In this document: piece after piece, positions 7,015-12,285 of the stretch
How positions within the stretch are numbered: the stretch's first letter is position 1
Layout of the letters: each line of letters begins with the position of its first letter
NCBI RefSeq assembly: GCF_004138495.1
Contig: NZ_ML142850.1
Span: 474,970 to 487,254 of the forward strand
Direction of reading: 5' to 3'
From: Phytoactinopolyspora endophytica
GTDB lineage: Bacteria > Actinomycetota > Actinomycetes > Jiangellales > Jiangellaceae
DNA length: 12,285 bases
Notes under the pieces: generated by a model
Told to the model about the DNA's origin: nothing
The model's input: the letters and a program-made list of their open reading frames with translations, nothing else
Databases searched by the model: none
Position numbers and translations under genes: made by a program

Positions 7015-7865
7015 CGCTGGTTGGCTCCCTTCTGATTGTTCGGCGCCCACGGCGCGACTTTCCGTTCGAGCAGACGCGCGAGCGAGATGAGCACCAGCGC
7101 CTCGATGAGGATGGCCGCGATCGTCGCGTAGAGCGCGGGACCGTTGAACATGCCGCGATACTCGAGGATCAGATTGCCGAGCGCGAGCGAGACCATCAGG
7201 AGCTCGACGATCACCATCCCCGTCACCGCACGGCCGAGGCCCAGCCGGATACCGGTCATGATCGACGGCAGCGCACCCGGGATCAGGATCCGCATCCAGA
7301 TCTCACGCTCGCTTGCACCGAAAGAACGAGCCATCTGGATGAGGGCCGGATCGACCTGACGCACTCCCGCACGCACGTTCACGATGACCATGACGATCGC
7401 AAAGATCGTGACCAGGATGACCCGGGACAGCAACCCGAACCCGACCGACATCACCAGCAGCGGGATGATCGCCGCCATCGGCGTGACAAGGAGGATGTTC
7501 AGGTACACGTTGAGATACCGCTCGAGAGTGCGGAAGCGGCCGAGGACGACCCCGACCGGCACCCCGATTCCGACGGCAAGTGCGAAGCCGATGACGAGGG
7601 CCTGGTTGCTGACGAACATCGCGTCCCAGAACTCGCGCGTCCCCACCAGCTCTACGAAGGCCTCCACCGTCTCCGTGAAGGTCGGCACCAGCAGACCGCC
7701 CCAGACTGTGCCGTAGACCTGCCAGCCCAGCGCGAACAGTACGAATGTGCCGATCTGGTACGTGAGGTTGGAGTCGAGCGCGCGAACCCACGCCGGCCGA
7801 CGACGCGCAGCCGTGACCATCGGGCTGCTCGTCGGCGCCGTCGAAGGACGAACCGTCTGGGCCAT
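7011..7865 (-). CDS. NitT/TauT (SsuC-like) ABC transporter permease, first copy
   Basis: A 284-residue permease. A polar N-terminal tail of about 35 residues precedes the first membrane segment (about 37-50), and an EAA-type loop sits at about 174-210 (LIQMARSFGASEREIW...LIPGALPSIMTGIRLGLG). It is clearly related to the permease at 5402-6214 but divergent, consistent with a heterodimer rather than a recent duplication. I prefer the ATG at 7865, 4 nt after the binding-protein stop, over one at 7907 that would overlap that gene by about 38 nt. No good ribosome site is seen, so coupling to the preceding gene is probable. The cargo is unknown. Confidence 0.92.
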   Translation of the reverse strand: MAQTVRPSTAPTSSPMVTAARRRPAWVRALDSNLTYQIGTFVLFALGWQVYGTVWGGLLVPTFTETVEAFVELVGTREFWDAMFVSNQALVIGFALAVGIGVPVGVVLGRFRTLERYLNVYLNILLVTPMAAIIPLLVMSVGFGLLSRVILVTIFAIVMVIVNVRAGVRQVDPALIQMARSFGASEREIWMRILIPGALPSIMTGIRLGLGRAVTGMVIVELLMVSLALGNLILEYRGMFNGPALYATIAAILIEALVLISLARLLERKVAPWAPNNQKGANQR

Positions 7866-7869
7866 GGCG

Positions 7870-8922
7870 CTACCGGAGGAACGAGAAGTCGGCGGCATCG
7901 GCGGCATCCATCTCGTCGATGATCCCGGCTTCGACGAAGAAGTCGATCGTTGTCTGCATGTTCTCCTCGGTCAGCGCCGCCGCGTCGAACAGCCCGGCGT
8001 CGACGTAGCTGTCCGCGATCGCCGTCAGCGTCTCGTCCGGTGACTCTCCGAGATGCTCCTCGACGAGCGACACCAGATGCGCGGGGTCGGCGTTGATCTT
8101 CTCGTGCTCCTCCACCAAGGCGTCCACGAAAGTCTGCGCCGCCTCAGCGTTGTCGGAGAGGAAGTCCGCATTGGCATAGACCGTCTGCGGGTGCACGTCG
8201 GTCAGATACTCAGCGAAGTCGACGACGCGATTGAACGTGGCATCCGTGGTCTGCTCAAGCGTCACGACATCGGCGATCTCCAGCGCCGTCGCTGTGATCT
8301 CGCCGGAGACGAGCGCCTGGGCCCTGACGTCCGAGCCTCCGATCACCAGGTATTCCGGATCGCCGTTCGAGCATTCGTCCGACACCCACGACTTCACCAT
8401 CGCGGTGGCGACCGCGCCTTCACTGAAGATTCCGACCGGCGCGCCGGCGAGGTCGTCGCAGGCCGAGACCGTCTCGTCGCCATAGACCGCCCACTGGTTC
8501 CCGACGACGTCCGCGATGATCCGGATCGGCGCGCCCTGTTGAGCCGCGATCAACGCCGGGCTGGTGGCCTCCGCCGAGATCGCGTAGTCGCCTTCGGCCA
8601 GACCCTCGATCGCCAGTTCAGGCTCGGCGAGTTCGACGACATCGATGTCGTAGCCCTCGTCACGCACGGTGTCGAGCGCCGCCATGATCGGGACCGTCGT
8701 GATGTCCGGTTCCACGAGCGCCACCGTGAACGCGTCCGAGTCGGACCCCGAACCACCGGAACACGCTGTGACGAGCATGGCGGTGCCGGCCAGCCAGAGA
8801 CCGGCCCAACCCGTCGCCGAGAACTTCGTTCGGTATCGATCCCGACCTGGCGAGCTACACGTCCCGAAGCCACGTGACTTACGTGAATTGCTCTCTAGCT
8901 GTGCGGCTCTTGTCGACGACAT
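7870..8922 (-). CDS. NitT/TauT-type ABC transporter substrate-binding lipoprotein
   Basis: A 350-residue extracytoplasmic binding protein anchored as a lipoprotein. A hydrophobic stretch (about 37-51) ends in the lipobox LVTAC, with C54 the lipidated residue, followed by a Gly/Ser/Asp linker. The mature part shows the SsuA/THI5-like pattern: VALVEPDITTVPIMAAL, then GLAEGDYAISAEATSPALIAAQ, then GAPVGIFSEGAVATAMV. The start is well supported by GAGGAGG (8936-8930) 7 nt before the ATG. It implies an unusually long basic n-region of about 36 residues with three consecutive Arg-x motifs but no twin-arginine pair. First gene of the operon, directly behind the operator-bearing promoter. The cargo is unknown; the family handles sulfonates, nitrate, aromatic acids and pyrimidine precursors. 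Confidence 0.92.
   Translation of the reverse strand: MSSTRAAQLESNSRKSRGFGTCSSPGRDRYRTKFSATGWAGLWLAGTAMLVTACSGGSGSDSDAFTVALVEPDITTVPIMAALDTVRDEGYDIDVVELAEPELAIEGLAEGDYAISAEATSPALIAAQQGAPIRIIADVVGNQWAVYGDETVSACDDLAGAPVGIFSEGAVATAMVKSWVSDECSNGDPEYLVIGGSDVRAQALVSGEITATALEIADVVTLEQTTDATFNRVVDFAEYLTDVHPQTVYANADFLSDNAEAAQTFVDALVEEHEKINADPAHLVSLVEEHLGESPDETLTAIADSYVDAGLFDAAALTEENMQTTIDFFVEAGIIDEMDAADAADFSFLR
8831..8844. promoter_or_regulatory. Operator-like palindrome inside the binding-protein gene
   Basis: CGGTATCGATCCCG matches 13 of 14 bases of the CGGGATCGATCCCG palindrome found at the two promoters here. The flanking T and A extend the symmetry. Its centre is 132 bp from the promoter operator, in the first tenth of the downstream gene, the kind of position where LacI-family auxiliary operators support looping. 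Binding is inferred. Confidence 0.5.
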
Positions 8923-8929
8923 TGTCCGG

Positions 8930-8936
8930 CCTCCTC
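8930..8936 (-). promoter_or_regulatory. Ribosome binding site of the binding-protein gene
   Basis: GAGGAGG on the - strand lies 7 nt from the ATG at 8922. It is a near-ideal Shine-Dalgarno sequence and decides the start, despite the long n-region this gives the signal peptide. Confidence 0.8.
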
Positions 8937-8955
8937 TATCAGCAGCGGTGACGAG

Positions 8956-8984
8956 ACCATATCGGGATCGATCCCGCTCGTCAA
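8956..8984 (-). promoter_or_regulatory. Sigma-70-type promoter of the ABC/amidohydrolase operon
   Basis: On the - strand, TTGACG (8984-8979) as -35 and TATGGT (8961-8956) as -10 are separated by exactly 17 bp, and the LacI-type palindrome fills most of the spacer. The predicted start is near 8949, giving a short leader of about 27 nt that includes the GAGGAGG site. The -35 lies 5 nt downstream of the end of the lacI gene, so the operon has its own promoter. Confidence 0.75.
8963..8976. promoter_or_regulatory. LacI-family operator in the operon promoter
   Basis: The perfect 14-bp palindrome CGGGATCGATCCCG has a central CpG, as is usual for LacI-family sites. It lies between the -35 and -10 elements, so a bound repressor would exclude RNA polymerase. 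The same 14 bases occur before the adjacent lacI gene. Confidence 0.8.
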
Positions 8985-8988
8985 TAGC

Positions 8989-10008
8989 TCACCCGATGCG
9001 CGCCACCGACTCGCGCTGGACCAGCTCCGGCCGGCTGTGCCGGGACGACGCCGCCGACGCGGTCGCATCGAGTGCGAGCTCGACGGCGTTGCGAGCCAGG
9101 TCGTCGAAGGGCACCCGGACGCTGGTGATGGGTACGGCGAGCTGAGCCGCGATGGGCGTGTCGTTGTAGCCGACGACCGACAGGTCCTCGGGCAGCCGGA
9201 GTCCCGAACGCTGCACGGTCGCCATCAGACCCACAGCCAGGCTGTCGTTCGCGGTGAACACGGCCGTGGGCGGATGCGCCAGCGCCAGCAGCCGCTGGGC
9301 CGCCTGGCCACCCGCCTCCATGCTGAAATCGGAATGGTGCACCAGCTCAGCGGCGACCTCGAGGCCGGCCTCGAGCATGGCATCGCGGTAGCCGCTCTCA
9401 CGCTGCTGCGAGCTGGACGCGTACTCGGGCCCACCCACGAAGGCGATCCTGGTATGCCCATGTTCCACCAAGTGCTGCGTCGCGAGGTATCCGCCCAGAC
9501 GATCGTCGACGAGCGCAGCCGAGGACTCGCCGTCGGTCCGGATCGCCAGGGCATAGTTGACCTCCTGATCGCGGAGTTCGACGAGCAGTGGGTGCGAGCC
9601 ATCCGTGCGTGCCGTCGTCAGGATCAGACCGTCGACGCGTTGCGCCACGAACGCCCTCCCCCGCTCGAGCTCCACCCGGGGGTCATCCCCGGTGGTGATC
9701 ACGGCAGCGTGCATGCCACGGGTGTTGCACTCGGCGACGATCGCCTCGTAGAGCATCGCCATGACGGTGTCGGTGAGCCGCGCGACGACGACGCCGATCA
9801 CACCGCTGCGCTGTCGTCGCAGGTTAGCGGCCCAGTTGTTCGGCACATACCCGAAGCGTCGGGCGACCTCTCGCACCCGCTCCGCAGCCGGGCCACCCGT
9901 TGGCGAGCGACGATCGAGCGCCCGGGACGCCGCCGAGCGGCTCACTCCCGCCAGGCGTGCAATATCGGCAAGTGTCAGCGATTTCTCGCCCTTGGTGGTG
10001 TCCGCCAC
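8989..10008 (-). CDS. LacI-family transcriptional regulator
   Basis: A 339-residue protein with the family's usual length. An N-terminal helix-turn-helix (LTLADIARLAGVSRSAASRAL, about 11-31) is followed by a hinge helix with the minor-groove leucine (AANLRR, L63), then a periplasmic-binding-protein-like effector domain starting IGVVVARLTD (about 71) and reaching SVVGYNDTPIA near the C-terminus. I choose the GTG at 10008: GAGGAGG (10020-10014) is 5 nt upstream and the HTH then sits at its normal distance from the start. The ATG at 10074 would put coding sequence across the operator at 10050-10065. It probably represses itself and the downstream ABC/amidohydrolase operon. LacI proteins usually sense sugars or nucleosides, which makes a NitT/TauT-type target unusual. 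The effector is unknown. Confidence 0.92.
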   Translation of the reverse strand: MADTTKGEKSLTLADIARLAGVSRSAASRALDRRSPTGGPAAERVREVARRFGYVPNNWAANLRRQRSGVIGVVVARLTDTVMAMLYEAIVAECNTRGMHAAVITTGDDPRVELERGRAFVAQRVDGLILTTARTDGSHPLLVELRDQEVNYALAIRTDGESSAALVDDRLGGYLATQHLVEHGHTRIAFVGGPEYASSSQQRESGYRDAMLEAGLEVAAELVHHSDFSMEAGGQAAQRLLALAHPPTAVFTANDSLAVGLMATVQRSGLRLPEDLSVVGYNDTPIAAQLAVPITSVRVPFDDLARNAVELALDATASAASSRHSRPELVQRESVARIG

Positions 10009-10013
10009 GTCGC

Positions 10014-10020
10014 CCTCCTC
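10014..10020 (-). promoter_or_regulatory. Ribosome binding site of the LacI regulator
   Basis: GAGGAGG on the - strand lies 5 nt before the GTG at 10008. It decides for the short form of the regulator against the upstream in-frame ATG at 10074. Confidence 0.75.
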
Positions 10021-10049
10021 GATGCCATGCGCGACTGAGAACACCCTAT

Positions 10050-10065
10050 GCGGGATCGATCCCGC
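10050..10065. promoter_or_regulatory. LacI-family operator upstream of lacI (autoregulation)
   Basis: The perfect 16-bp palindrome GCGGGATCGATCCCGC contains the same 14-bp core as the operon operator. On the - strand it sits directly upstream of a -10-like TAGGGT (10048-10043), the same geometry as at the other promoter, although no good -35 is visible. It lies 42 nt before the GTG start. Autoregulation is inferred. Confidence 0.75.
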
Positions 10066-10137
10066 GCGCTGCATCCGAACCGCATAGTGCGCCTCTCAGG
10101 CCGCACGAGGGCTGCAGCCGGCGCTGGTGAGGCGCCT

Positions 10138-10161
10138 GCCACGGGGTTATGCCCCCGTGGC
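10138..10161. terminator. Hairpin downstream of the AbiE pair, possible terminator
   Basis: GCCACGGGG (10138-10146) and CCCCGTGGC (10153-10161) form a perfect 9-bp stem with a 6-nt loop, 124 nt after the abiEii stop on the - strand and before lacI. It has no T-run. The rest of the 10066-10284 gap shows no ORF, RNA gene or further strong element. Confidence 0.5.
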
Positions 10162-10284
10162 CACGGACACTCGCTTCATGGATCCTAGCGGCGAGCTACC
10201 CCAAGAGCCGGGGATCAGATCTCCCCTGCCAGGCACTGCACACAGCATAGTGAGCCTACGCGCACGTACTGCGCACAACTTGGC

Positions 10285-11058
10285 TCACAAGCGCCGGAAG
10301 AGCTCCTCGATAACCAGATCCGCAGCAGCATCAATGTCATACGCGTTGGGCGCCGCATTCACCAGGGGATCCAGATCACCGCGGAATTCGGCGTCGGCGA
10401 CCTTGGATCGTAGGTTCTTCTCGGCAACTGTTGATGTGAGACCTGGCGGGCGATACATCGCGAATGCCTTCATGATCTGCTCTGGATCCAGCGACAACGC
10501 AGTCAACGCGAGCCAGAGATCAAACAGATCACGTCCCTTGGAACGCTGGTACAGTGCTCGGACCTTGGTCGCCATGAGCTCGACCGGATGACACGTCAAG
10601 ATATCTTCCTCGCCCGTCCACCATTGCGAGTTGACCTGATGTCTCAACCGGACGGGCTCGATCAACGGCTCACGTTCACGAGTGTTCACCTCGATCTTGA
10701 TCCGCAGTTTGCTGCCGTCGACGGCACGCCCCCGCCACAACACCTTCGGATACGTCCCGATCTTGGTAGACACCTCGAACTCCAGCTGCTTTCCAAGATC
10801 AGTCAGTGCACGGGTCAGCTTCCCAATTCCATCATCAGTACGACGAACGTAGTCCAAATCCTCGCTGTATCGACGGGGCCGATCGAGGTGAAGCTTGTGA
10901 AGGGCTGTCCCACCGCGGAAGATCAGCTCCTCGCCAAGGTACGGGTGACGCCCAATCGCGCAGATCGCGCGGGAGAGCAGCAAGTCCTGCTCGACCTGAG
11001 CCTGGAGCGGCCAAGGATGCTCAACCGACCAGGCGGTAACGAACACTTCGGGGATCAT
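10285..11058 (-). CDS. abiEii: AbiEii/AbiGii-family nucleotidyltransferase toxin
   Basis: A 257-residue protein of the DUF1814/AbiEii nucleotidyltransferase-fold family, the toxin of type IV toxin-antitoxin systems. Visible motifs: FRGGTALHK (47-55), the metal-binding acidic pair in RYSEDLDYV (D67, D69), a third conserved acidic strand KIEVN (121-125), and the long ELMATKVRALYQRSKGRDLFDLW segment (160-182) typical of the family. Known homologues transfer nucleotides and inhibit growth, giving abortive phage infection. I take the ATG at 11058, which overlaps the antitoxin stop (ATGA); an in-frame ATG at 11097 would intrude 39 nt further into that gene. All motif residues seem present, so it is probably active. 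The target RNA is unknown. Confidence 0.9.
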   Translation of the reverse strand: MIPEVFVTAWSVEHPWPLQAQVEQDLLLSRAICAIGRHPYLGEELIFRGGTALHKLHLDRPRRYSEDLDYVRRTDDGIGKLTRALTDLGKQLEFEVSTKIGTYPKVLWRGRAVDGSKLRIKIEVNTREREPLIEPVRLRHQVNSQWWTGEEDILTCHPVELMATKVRALYQRSKGRDLFDLWLALTALSLDPEQIMKAFAMYRPPGLTSTVAEKNLRSKVADAEFRGDLDPLVNAAPNAYDIDAAADLVIEELFRRL

Positions 11059-11852
11059 AGGTCTGGCTCCACCTCCGCATTCACGCGAATGCACCATCGA
11101 GAATCGACTGAACCGCGTTCTGGTCTATCAGGTCTCAACAGGCTCGGTACTTCTGAACGGCGGCGCACAGCGGCGGAGAGCGCTTCAACATCTATGCCAG
11201 GCGCGACGAGGTCTAGCAACCAACCGACGCGCCTCCCGGCCGCGACAGGAAAGCTCAGACTCACACGTGCGAGCTCGCTCATGTCAAGCACGCCGTCCTC
11301 TACCAACTCCGCGAGCACCGTGGCGGCGTTGGACAAACCAGCAGCTCGCCGCAGATCATCGCACAAGTCGAGCGCTGTCACCTCCGGCGTCGCAAGCCAC
11401 ACGTAACCGGTCGGCACGTGATGGCGTACACGTGGTAGTCCCTGGAGACCTGCACGTGTCACGAAGTCGAACCGAGTGCGTCCCACCGCGCGGGCGGCCA
11501 GACGAGCGTCAACCGCGACCTGGAACACCTGTGGACGTTGGTGAGCCGCGCCGTGAATCTCGGCTGCGGAGAGCCAGCCCACGTAGTACTCGCGGCCCAG
11601 ATGCAGCATGAGATCTTCGATGAAGTGGATACCGGGCGGCGCTCCCCAGGTGCGGTATTGCGCGGGCACCGGGATCCATAGTCCGCGTGCCGGGCTGACC
11701 AACTGCTTGCGTAGCGCGGATGCTCGCAGACGCGTTCTTACCTGTTCGGGTGTGACTCCAAGGAGGTCAGCGGCGTCATTCGTATCGATCGACGTTCTGC
11801 CATGCGAAAGTAACCAATCAGCCAGATCACCAGCGCGGACCTGCTCGGCCAT
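11055..11852 (-). CDS. abiEi: AbiEi-type antitoxin/transcriptional regulator
   Basis: A 265-residue protein. Residues 1-60 form a winged-helix-like region (TNDAADLLGVTPEQVRTRL, then LVSPARGLWIPVP). The segment from about 75 (FIEDLMLHLGREYYVGWLSAAEIHGAAH) is characteristic of AbiEi C-terminal domains. AbiEi proteins neutralise the AbiEii toxin and repress their own operon by binding inverted repeats. The ATG at 11852 has AGAGGTGG (11869-11862) about 9 nt upstream. The gene overlaps abiEii by 4 nt, giving the usual antitoxin-first order. The long inverted repeat at 11870-11910, ending 18 nt before the start, is the obvious binding site. Confidence 0.88.
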   Translation of the reverse strand: MAEQVRAGDLADWLLSHGRTSIDTNDAADLLGVTPEQVRTRLRASALRKQLVSPARGLWIPVPAQYRTWGAPPGIHFIEDLMLHLGREYYVGWLSAAEIHGAAHQRPQVFQVAVDARLAARAVGRTRFDFVTRAGLQGLPRVRHHVPTGYVWLATPEVTALDLCDDLRRAAGLSNAATVLAELVEDGVLDMSELARVSLSFPVAAGRRVGWLLDLVAPGIDVEALSAAVRRRSEVPSLLRPDRPERGSVDSRWCIRVNAEVEPDL

Positions 11853-11869
11853 CCCACTGCACCACCTCT

Positions 11870-11910
11870 GATGTTGCTATAGTTACGATATTCGTAACTA
11901 TAGCAACATC
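11870..11910. promoter_or_regulatory. Perfect inverted repeat, probable AbiEi operator over the abiE promoter
   Basis: Arms of 19 bp, GATGTTGCTATAGTTACGA (11870-11888) and its exact complement (11892-11910), flank a TAT spacer. It is AT-rich against GC-rich surroundings and ends 18 nt upstream of abiEi. On the - strand a TTGCTA -35 (11906-11901) and a TATAGC -10 (11881-11876), 19 bp apart, lie inside opposite arms, so a bound protein would cover the promoter. Each arm also contains the small palindrome CTATAG, suggesting two adjacent half-sites. Promoter and ligand are inferred. Confidence 0.75.
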
Positions 11911-11962
11911 ATGCCTAGCACGACAGCCGACCACGGAGACCTGATCATCGCGTTTGCCACCC

Positions 11963-11997
11963 AGTGTCAACGTACTTAGCGTAAGTACATTGACACT
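11963..11997. repeat. Second large inverted repeat, unknown role
   Basis: AGTGTCAACGTACTTA (11963-11978) and TAAGTACATTGACACT (11982-11997) are complementary at 15 of 16 positions around a GCG spacer. It has the same overall design as the neighbouring repeat but an unrelated sequence. Each arm carries an outward-facing TTGACA. It overlaps the stop codon of the ubiX remnant. It could be an operator, a weak bidirectional promoter or terminator, or a recombination site; I cannot choose. Confidence 0.6.
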
Positions 11998-12202
11998 AGT
12001 TCTCCGCCGTACCGCGAGTAATGATGTGGTCCACGGCGCCCTCCAGGCTCTTCGGCTTCGCGTAGAAGGCCGGCACCGGCTGCACGATCGAGACGCCCAT
12101 ACGAGCCAGCTTCAACATGTTCCCAGATGGATCTCGCTCAACCGGAGCCTCCCGCACCGTGAGCGCCAGCCGACGCCGTTCCTTAAGAACGACGTGCGGT
12201 CG
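11996..12202 (-). pseudogene. ubiX: 5'-truncated flavin prenyltransferase (UbiX) remnant
   Basis: 68 codons lead to a TAG stop and match only the C-terminal third of UbiX (normally about 190-200 residues), beginning at VVLKERRRL. Residues conserved in UbiX are present at their correct relative spacing: K7, R17-E18 in VREAP, Y47 in PAFY and R63. UbiX prenylates FMN to make the cofactor of UbiD decarboxylases. The N-terminal FMN-binding region is absent, and the frame is closed directly upstream by the TGA of the next gene, with no start codon or ribosome site before the homology. It is therefore almost certainly non-functional, and appears to be a deletion or insertion scar. Confidence 0.8.
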
Positions 12203-12285
12203 TCAGACGTCGACACCGAGGTTGATGTAGCCGAGGTAGCCGTCGTCGGTCTCGTCGACCATAAGAAGGTCGACCACGTCATAGA
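12203..12285 (-). CDS. C-terminal end of an unrecognised gene (5' part beyond window)
   Basis: The - strand frame is open from the window edge and gives about 26 residues (YDVVDLLMVDETDDGYL then GYINLGVDV) before TGA at 12205-12203. The acidic, hydrophobic-alternating composition looks like real protein, but I do not recognise the family. The stop is in the same frame as, and directly abuts, the ubiX remnant, so the true original end of this protein may have been changed by the rearrangement. Confidence 0.4.
   Translation of the reverse strand, partial: YDVVDLLMVDETDDGYLGYINLGVDV

Noticed and set aside
6253-7035. + strand frame of 260 residues across the ABC ATPase
   Set aside because: Antisense to a gene with full Walker A, signature, Walker B and H-loop motifs.
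8053-8877. + strand frame of 274 residues across the binding-protein gene
   Set aside because: Arg/His/Asp-rich shadow without domains. The - strand protein has a signal peptide and an SBP pattern.
9037-10038. + strand frame of 333 residues across lacI
   Set aside because: Shadow of a clear LacI-family gene. No ribosome site or recognisable motif.
10009-10074. Upstream ATG start for the LacI regulator
   Set aside because: It would place the operator inside the coding region and add 22 unconserved residues. The GTG at 10008 has GAGGAGG at proper distance.
10066-10284. Possible RNA gene or small ORF in the gap between abiEii and lacI
   Set aside because: Apart from the 9-bp hairpin I found no cloverleaf, conserved RNA motif, or ORF with a ribosome site.
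11870-11997. CRISPR or transposon ends formed by the two palindromes
   Set aside because: The two repeats have different sequences, there are no regular spacers, and no transposase or flanking target duplication is visible.

Overview
The window is GC-rich, densely packed, mostly G/C-ending-codon DNA with GTG as well as ATG starts, a lipoprotein-type binding protein and LacI-type control. This suggests a high-GC actinomycete. I cannot name the genus from sequence alone.

Region A (1-4342, + strand) is a tightly coupled catabolic operon cut by the left edge. It holds an RpiB-like isomerase (3' part), a triose-phosphate-isomerase-like protein, a xylose-isomerase-like TIM barrel, a Rossmann-fold dehydrogenase of the phosphogluconate-dehydrogenase-like group, and a GntP-family permease. 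This combination matches the oxidative D-apionate route: ApnO makes 3-oxo-isoapionate, OiaC decarboxylates it to L-erythrulose, a kinase not in the window phosphorylates it, and LerI and DerI convert the product to D-erythrose 4-phosphate. GntP would be the sugar-acid importer. A strong hairpin at 4299-4342 closes the operon, and the next operon converges on it.

Region B (4386-10065, - strand) reads right to left: a LacI-family regulator, then a promoter with an operator in its spacer, then a NitT/TauT-type ABC importer (lipoprotein, permease, ATPase, second permease) and an ACMSD-type amidohydrolase. The ABC and amidohydrolase genes overlap by 4 nt or nearly abut, so they are probably one transcript. 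The palindrome CGGGATCGATCCCG occurs exactly before both lacI and the importer operon, with a 13/14 copy inside the binding-protein gene. This points to autoregulation, repression and possible looping. The substrate is unknown; an aromatic or other carboxylic acid is possible.

Region C (10066-12285, - strand) looks less GC-rich and more like accessory DNA. It carries an AbiEi/AbiEii (type IV toxin-antitoxin/abortive infection) pair behind a perfect 19-bp-arm inverted repeat that covers its probable promoter. Beyond this lie a second large inverted repeat, a 5'-truncated ubiX (flavin prenyltransferase) remnant, and the tail of an unrecognised gene that runs off the right edge. I see no tRNA, rRNA, CRISPR array, transposase or integrase gene.
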